Shown in pieces: positions 6,406 through 9,606 of a stretch of 9,606 nt of DNA. The notes beneath the pieces were generated by a model. The model was not told where the DNA came from. It did no database searches and worked only from the letters and a program-made list of their open reading frames with translations. Source of the stretch: G020353235 sp964569555. Lineage in GTDB: Bacteria; Chloroflexota; Dehalococcoidia; Dehalococcoidales; JAUYDJ01. Every line of letters starts with the position of its first letter. Within the stretch, counting starts at the first letter, position 1. The translations under genes and the position numbers were made by a program. The stretch spans positions 1 through 9,606 of the forward strand of contig CAZMTT010000044.1 of NCBI GenBank assembly GCA_964569555.1. Reading direction: 5' to 3'.

Positions 6406-6519
6406 AGAAAAGCGGGCTCGGTCAGCATCAATAGCCAGAAGGTAACTAACCCCTATGAAATTGTCCCCAAAGGTAGTATAATAAAAGTGGGTAAGCGACG
6501 TTATCTTAAATCCACTTAA
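6406..6519 (+). pseudogene. Displaced C-terminal tail of a second tyrS S4 domain
   Basis: Translating from 6406 gives a short open stretch with no start codon at its head that ends at TAA 6517-6519. It aligns without gaps to the S4-domain end of the intact tyrS: 15 of 34 residues are identical by my count, including GSIIKVGK in both. Residue AG at 6412 corresponds to QG at 6258, an offset of 154 bases, so it is in a different frame from tyrS. Its GC content is about 43% by hand count, intermediate between the tyrS core and the present tail. It cannot be a frameshift continuation, because both copies contain the same part of the domain. The likeliest origin is the resident tyrS 3' end left behind when a new tail was acquired; a decayed tandem duplicate is the alternative. 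Confidence 0.8.
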
Positions 6520-6537
6520 CGTCGCCTCCTTATTTTC
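6495..6537 (+). terminator. Probable Rho-independent terminator after tyrS
   Basis: A perfect nine-base stem GCGACGTTA (6495-6503) / TAACGTCGC (6517-6525) with a 13-base loop is followed by CTCCTTATTTTCT. The second arm contains the stop codon of the displaced S4 tail, so it was probably the terminator of the original tyrS and now serves the ribF-tyrS transcript. The T-rich tract starts four bases after the stem, which weakens the call. Confidence 0.55.
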
Positions 6538-6547
6538 TACTCCCACT

Positions 6548-6576
6548 TTGCCGATTAACTATTGATATAATATAAA
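6548..6576 (+). promoter_or_regulatory. Promoter of the serine-synthesis operon
   Basis: TTGCCG (6548-6553, four of six) is 17 bases from TATAAA (6571-6576, five of six). A perfect TATAAT at 6566-6571 overlaps it but has no well-spaced -35 box. Either gives a leader of only about 20-30 bases, too short for a riboswitch or attenuator. The ribosome-binding site AGGGGG ends seven bases before the ATG. Confidence 0.6.
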
Positions 6577-6602
6577 TAGCCAAAATAGAAGGGGGAAAAC
6601 AA

Positions 6603-7694
6603 ATGGTAAACCTACGTATTCCGGGACCGACTCCAGTACCTGATGAAGCTCTCAAGGCAATGGCCATGCAGATGATAAATCACCGTGGCCCCGAATTTGT
6701 AAAGGCACTAAATGAAGTAACCGAAAAACTGAAAACCGTGTTCCAGACCAAGAATGATGTGCTTACCCTCACCGCCGCCGGAACCGGTGGCCTGGAAGCG
6801 GCTATCGTTAATACGCTATCGCCGGGAGATAAAGTATTAGCCACTTCTATTGGTGTCTTCGGCGACCGCTTTACCAAAATCGCCCAGACCTATGGCGCCG
6901 ATGTTATCCCCCTCAAGTTTGAGTGGGGCAAGGCCGCCGATGCCGATGCCATCCGTAAGGCGCTCCAGGCTGACCCCAAAATCAAGGCGGTGCTGGTCAC
7001 CCAGAATGAGACCTCCACCGGGGTTACCAATGACCTGGCGGCAATCTGCCCCGTGGTCAAAGAGTTTGACAAGCTGCTGCTGGTTGATGCCATCAGCGGC
7101 CTTGGCGCCATCGACCTGCCGGTAGACAAGTGGCAGTGCGATGTTACCGTCACCGGCTCCCAGAAAGCCTGGATGGTCCCCCCCGGCTTGACTATGGTCA
7201 GCGTTAGTAAAGAGGCCTGGCAAGCCCACGCTGAGGCTAAGATGCCCCGCTTCTACTTTGATTTCAGCAAAGCCAAGAGCTACCTGGAAAAGGGGCAGAC
7301 GCCGTGGACACCGGCGGTCTCTATTGTCTTCGCCCTCAACGTCACCCTGGACATGATACTGAAAGAGGGTCTGGCCAATGTCTTTGCCCGCCACATCCGG
7401 GTGGCTAAAGCGGCTCGAGATGGCATCAAATCGCTGGGGCTATCCCTGTTTGCTGACGAAAGATATGCCTCCGAGACCGTCACCTCGGTAACATCTCCCC
7501 CCGGACTGGATGCCAAAGCACTGCTTAAGATTCTAAGGGAGGAGCACGAGGTAGTACTGTCCGGTGGCCAGCAGGACCTGAGCGGTAAGATATTTCGCAT
7601 CGGCCACCTTGGCTGGGTTAACGAAAAGGATATTGCCGGAGTAATATCAGCGCTGAAAGCGGCACTACCCCGGGCCGGCTTTGCAGGAGGTTAA
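6603..7694 (+). CDS. Class V aminotransferase, AGXT type, likely acting as phosphoserine aminotransferase
   Basis: This is a 363-residue PLP-dependent enzyme of the alanine-glyoxylate / serine-glyoxylate aminotransferase family. Visible signatures are the N-terminal PGPTPVPDEAL and INHRGPEF motifs and the GTGGLEAA cofactor phosphate-binding loop (60-67). Asp162 (VDAISGLG) lies against the pyridine nitrogen, Lys188 (TGSQKAW) forms the Schiff base, and Arg332 (FRIGHLG) probably binds the substrate carboxylate. The gene is directly coupled to serA: its stop shares one base with the first possible serA start. From that pairing I infer that it converts 3-phosphohydroxypyruvate to phosphoserine, replacing canonical SerC, which it does not resemble closely. 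Alanine-glyoxylate or serine-pyruvate transamination is the main alternative. It has its own promoter and a strong Shine-Dalgarno sequence. Confidence 0.9.
   Translation: MVNLRIPGPTPVPDEALKAMAMQMINHRGPEFVKALNEVTEKLKTVFQTKNDVLTLTAAGTGGLEAAIVNTLSPGDKVLATSIGVFGDRFTKIAQTYGADVIPLKFEWGKAADADAIRKALQADPKIKAVLVTQNETSTGVTNDLAAICPVVKEFDKLLLVDAISGLGAIDLPVDKWQCDVTVTGSQKAWMVPPGLTMVSVSKEAWQAHAEAKMPRFYFDFSKAKSYLEKGQTPWTPAVSIVFALNVTLDMILKEGLANVFARHIRVAKAARDGIKSLGLSLFADERYASETVTSVTSPPGLDAKALLKILREEHEVVLSGGQQDLSGKIFRIGHLGWVNEKDIAGVISALKAALPRAGFAGG
7685..7690 (+). promoter_or_regulatory. Ribosome-binding site that decides the serA start
   Basis: A consensus AGGAGG sits inside the end of the aminotransferase gene. 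It is three bases from the ATG at 7694 and six from the ATG at 7697. The second spacing is the normal one and matches the family N-terminus MKVLVSDPLS, so 7697 is the preferred start. Confidence 0.7.
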
Positions 7695-7696
7695 TG

Positions 7697-9271
7697 ATGA
7701 AGGTATTGGTTAGCGACCCCCTTTCGGAAGAAGCGGTAAACCGGCTGCGCGAGCATGCCGAGGTGGATGTTAAGACCGGGCTCAAACCGGAGGAGCTCAT
7801 CCCCATAATCGGTGATTATGATGCCCTAGCGGTACGCAGTCAGACGCAGGTTACCGCCGAGGTCATCAAAGCCGGCAAGAAGCTGCAGATTATCGGCCGG
7901 GCCGGGGTCGGTATTGACAACATTGATGTTAAAGCGGCTACCCAGCAGGGTATCATCGTCGTTAATGCCCCCACCGGCAACACCGTCTCGGCAGCGGAAC
8001 ACGCCATTGCCCTGATGTTTGCCCTCGCCCGGAACATTCCCCGGGCCAACACCTCACTCAAAGGCGGAGAATGGCGGCGAAGCGAATTTATGGGCACCGA
8101 GATAAGGGGTAAGACGCTGGGGCTGATTGGACTGGGCAATGTCGGCTCAGAAGTGGCCCGACGCGTCCGGGGCATGGAAATGAAGCTTATCGGTCATGAC
8201 CCCTTTGTCTCCGCGGAGTATGCCCGCAAGATTCAGGTGGAGCTGGTCCCGATGGAGAAACTGCTCAAAGAGTCTGACTTTATCTCGCTTCACCTTCCCC
8301 TGACACCGCAAACCAAGGGGCTAATCGGCGCCAAAGAACTGGAGCTGATCAAACCGACGGCACGCATCATCAATACCGCCCGGGGGGCACTGATTGATGA
8401 AGAGGTGCTGGCTAACGCCGTCAAAGAGAAAAAGATAGCCGGTGCCGCCGTGGATGTCTTTCCCAAGGAACCGGCTACCGAAAGCCCTCTCTTTGGTGTG
8501 GATAATATTATTGTCACCCCCCATCTGGGTGCTTCCACCGCCGAGGCTCAGGTTCTGGCATCCACTGATATTGCTGAGCAGATTATTGATGTCGCCCAGG
8601 GCAAGCTACCCCGCTATGCGGTTAATGCTCCCTTTATCCCGCCCGAAATGCTCTCGGTACTGGCTCCCCTCATGAATGTAGCCTCCATGGTAGGCAGGCT
8701 GGTCAGCCAGCTGGCTGAGGGGCAGATGAAAACCATCAAGATAAGCTATGATGGCGAGGTTTCGGAGTGTGATACCAAAATTTTGAAGGCAGCCGTGCTG
8801 GGCGGCTTACTGGAGAATGTAAGTGAGGAAAGGGTTACCCTGGTCAACGCCGACCTGGTAGCCTCCCGCCGCGGTCTGAAGGTGGTGGAAAAGAGCGAGG
8901 CAACCTGCGAAAACTACGCCAGCCTGGTGACCGTAGAGGCTACTACCAGCGCCGGGGTTACCACCGTGGCGGGGACGGTAATCCGCAGTGAGCCACACAT
9001 CGTCCAGGTCAATAACTACTGGATGGACATCGTGCCTACCGGCGGCTACTTCCTGTTCGCTGACCATCTGGACCGTCCCGGCCTTATTGGTGCCGTGGGC
9101 AAGGTAACCGGCGATGCCGACATTAATATCAGCGCCATGCATGTCAGCCGCCTCAAGCCGAGGGGGCAAGCCCTGATGGTATTAGCCCTGGATGAACCCC
9201 TGACCGAGGCACAAAAAAAGAAAATGCTGGCTATCCCGAATGTCGATAGCGTCAAAGTGGTAAAAATTTAG
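7697..9271 (+). CDS. serA: D-3-phosphoglycerate dehydrogenase, long form with ACT domain
   Basis: This cytoplasmic enzyme oxidises 3-phosphoglycerate to 3-phosphohydroxypyruvate with NAD, the first step of serine synthesis. It has 524 residues from the ATG at 7697 (525 from 7694), the length of the long type with an extra regulatory domain. The substrate domain includes RSQT (47-50) and GRAGVGIDNID. The Rossmann domain has GLIGLGNVG (142-150), with Asp168 as the expected adenosine-ribose ligand, favouring NAD. Catalytic Arg229 (NTARG), Glu258 (PKEP) and His276 (TPHLGAS) are present. An intervening (ASB-type) domain runs from about 315 to 440 and a C-terminal ACT domain from about 452 to 524 (DRPGLIGAVGKV), which in this family binds serine for feedback inhibition. 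It is translationally coupled to the aminotransferase. No serB phosphatase is seen in the window. Confidence 0.97.
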   Translation: MKVLVSDPLSEEAVNRLREHAEVDVKTGLKPEELIPIIGDYDALAVRSQTQVTAEVIKAGKKLQIIGRAGVGIDNIDVKAATQQGIIVVNAPTGNTVSAAEHAIALMFALARNIPRANTSLKGGEWRRSEFMGTEIRGKTLGLIGLGNVGSEVARRVRGMEMKLIGHDPFVSAEYARKIQVELVPMEKLLKESDFISLHLPLTPQTKGLIGAKELELIKPTARIINTARGALIDEEVLANAVKEKKIAGAAVDVFPKEPATESPLFGVDNIIVTPHLGASTAEAQVLASTDIAEQIIDVAQGKLPRYAVNAPFIPPEMLSVLAPLMNVASMVGRLVSQLAEGQMKTIKISYDGEVSECDTKILKAAVLGGLLENVSEERVTLVNADLVASRRGLKVVEKSEATCENYASLVTVEATTSAGVTTVAGTVIRSEPHIVQVNNYWMDIVPTGGYFLFADHLDRPGLIGAVGKVTGDADINISAMHVSRLKPRGQALMVLALDEPLTEAQKKKMLAIPNVDSVKVVKI

Positions 9272-9279
9272 CTGAAAAC

Positions 9280-9606
9280 CTACCCCAGCTGATAGAAGAC
9301 CAGTCCCGCCGGGGCTTTGGGGTAAAAGTAGGTTGATTTGCGGGGCATCCGGTCGCCAATATCAGCGATGGCTTTGATGGTCTCCGCCCTGACCGGGCTT
9401 AACAGAAATGCCAGCTGGTATTCGCCACTCAAAACTTTATCCACCGCATCCTGCCGGGTATGGCTATAGCTGAGGGTGACCTCTTCCCGCTCGCTGCTGA
9501 GTTCCAGCACCTTCTCCAGTATAATATGGTCAACCACACTAACATCCAGCCGCTTATACAGCTCGGAATGAAAATAGGGCATCATCTGGCTGGCCGAGGC
9601 AAAGTC
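9280..9606 (-). CDS. DUF1015 family protein, C-terminal part (cut by window edge)
   Basis: This minus-strand frame is open to the right window edge and ends at TAG (9282-9280), so only about the last 108 codons of a longer gene are visible. The ATG codons near 9585 are internal, because in-frame coding sequence (DFASASQ) continues upstream of them. The end of the protein, with ADIGDRMPRKSTYFYPKAPAG followed by LVFYQLG, is the typical C-terminus of DUF1015 proteins, which are usually around 400 residues and biochemically uncharacterised as far as I know. From memory, such genes often lie close to serA in anaerobes, hinting at a role linked to serine or related metabolism. It converges on serA with an eight-base gap and no clear terminator between them. 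Family recognition is fairly firm; function is not assigned. Confidence 0.8.
   Translation of the reverse strand, partial: DFASASQMMPYFHSELYKRLDVSVVDHIILEKVLELSSEREEVTLSYSHTRQDAVDKVLSGEYQLAFLLSPVRAETIKAIADIGDRMPRKSTYFYPKAPAGLVFYQLG

Noticed and set aside
6390..6519. Frameshift or sequencing error splitting tyrS
   Set aside because: The intact gene already has a full S4 domain, and the downstream stretch repeats the same part of the domain, so it cannot be the missing end of the upstream frame.
6352..6546. Minus-strand ORF of 64 codons over the tyrS-aminotransferase spacer
   Set aside because: It lies in AT-rich DNA, is antisense to the S4 tails and the terminator, and matches no recognisable family.

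Overview
The window is about 9.6 kb of compact bacterial chromosome, mostly around 55% GC by eye, with genes packed end to end. The set of genes (a class V aminotransferase next to a long ACT-type SerA, a DUF1015 gene, tyrS, ribF, and clusters of soluble receiver/kinase proteins) and the codon style suggest an anaerobic bacterium of the Chloroflexota, probably Dehalococcoidia. That assignment is from memory of similar gene neighbourhoods and cannot be proved here.

Layout. Positions 1-2938 hold a plus-strand signalling operon whose genes overlap by 4, 4 and 26 bases. It has a tandem-receiver protein (cut by the left edge), a soluble receiver-histidine kinase, a stand-alone receiver and an OmpR/PhoB-type DNA-binding response regulator. 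At least five receiver domains are served by one visible kinase, and the second receiver has Glu in place of the phosphorylatable Asp. Tail to tail with this operon is a zinc alcohol dehydrogenase gene on the minus strand (2948-3973), which lies 20 bases downstream of a tRNA-Thr(CGT) gene (3994-4065) and probably shares its promoter.

From about 4100 a second plus-strand block begins: ribF (FMN/FAD synthesis), then tyrS seven bases later. The last quarter of tyrS is markedly AT-rich. Just beyond its stop codon lies, in another frame, a startless second copy of an S4-domain tail with its own stop codon and a hairpin. I read this as the displaced 3' end of the original tyrS, left after the present tail was acquired by recombination. 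It is the most unusual thing in the window.

A good sigma70-like promoter near 6548-6576 then drives a two-gene serine-synthesis operon: an alanine-glyoxylate/phosphoserine-type aminotransferase and serA (3-phosphoglycerate dehydrogenase with a C-terminal ACT domain). Facing them at the right edge is the 3' end of a DUF1015 gene. No CRISPR array, insertion sequence, riboswitch or T-box leader was seen. I do not see a wholly new multi-gene system; the points of interest are the tyrS tail exchange, the multi-receiver phosphorelay with a Glu pseudo-receiver, and the divergent tRNA/ribF control region.
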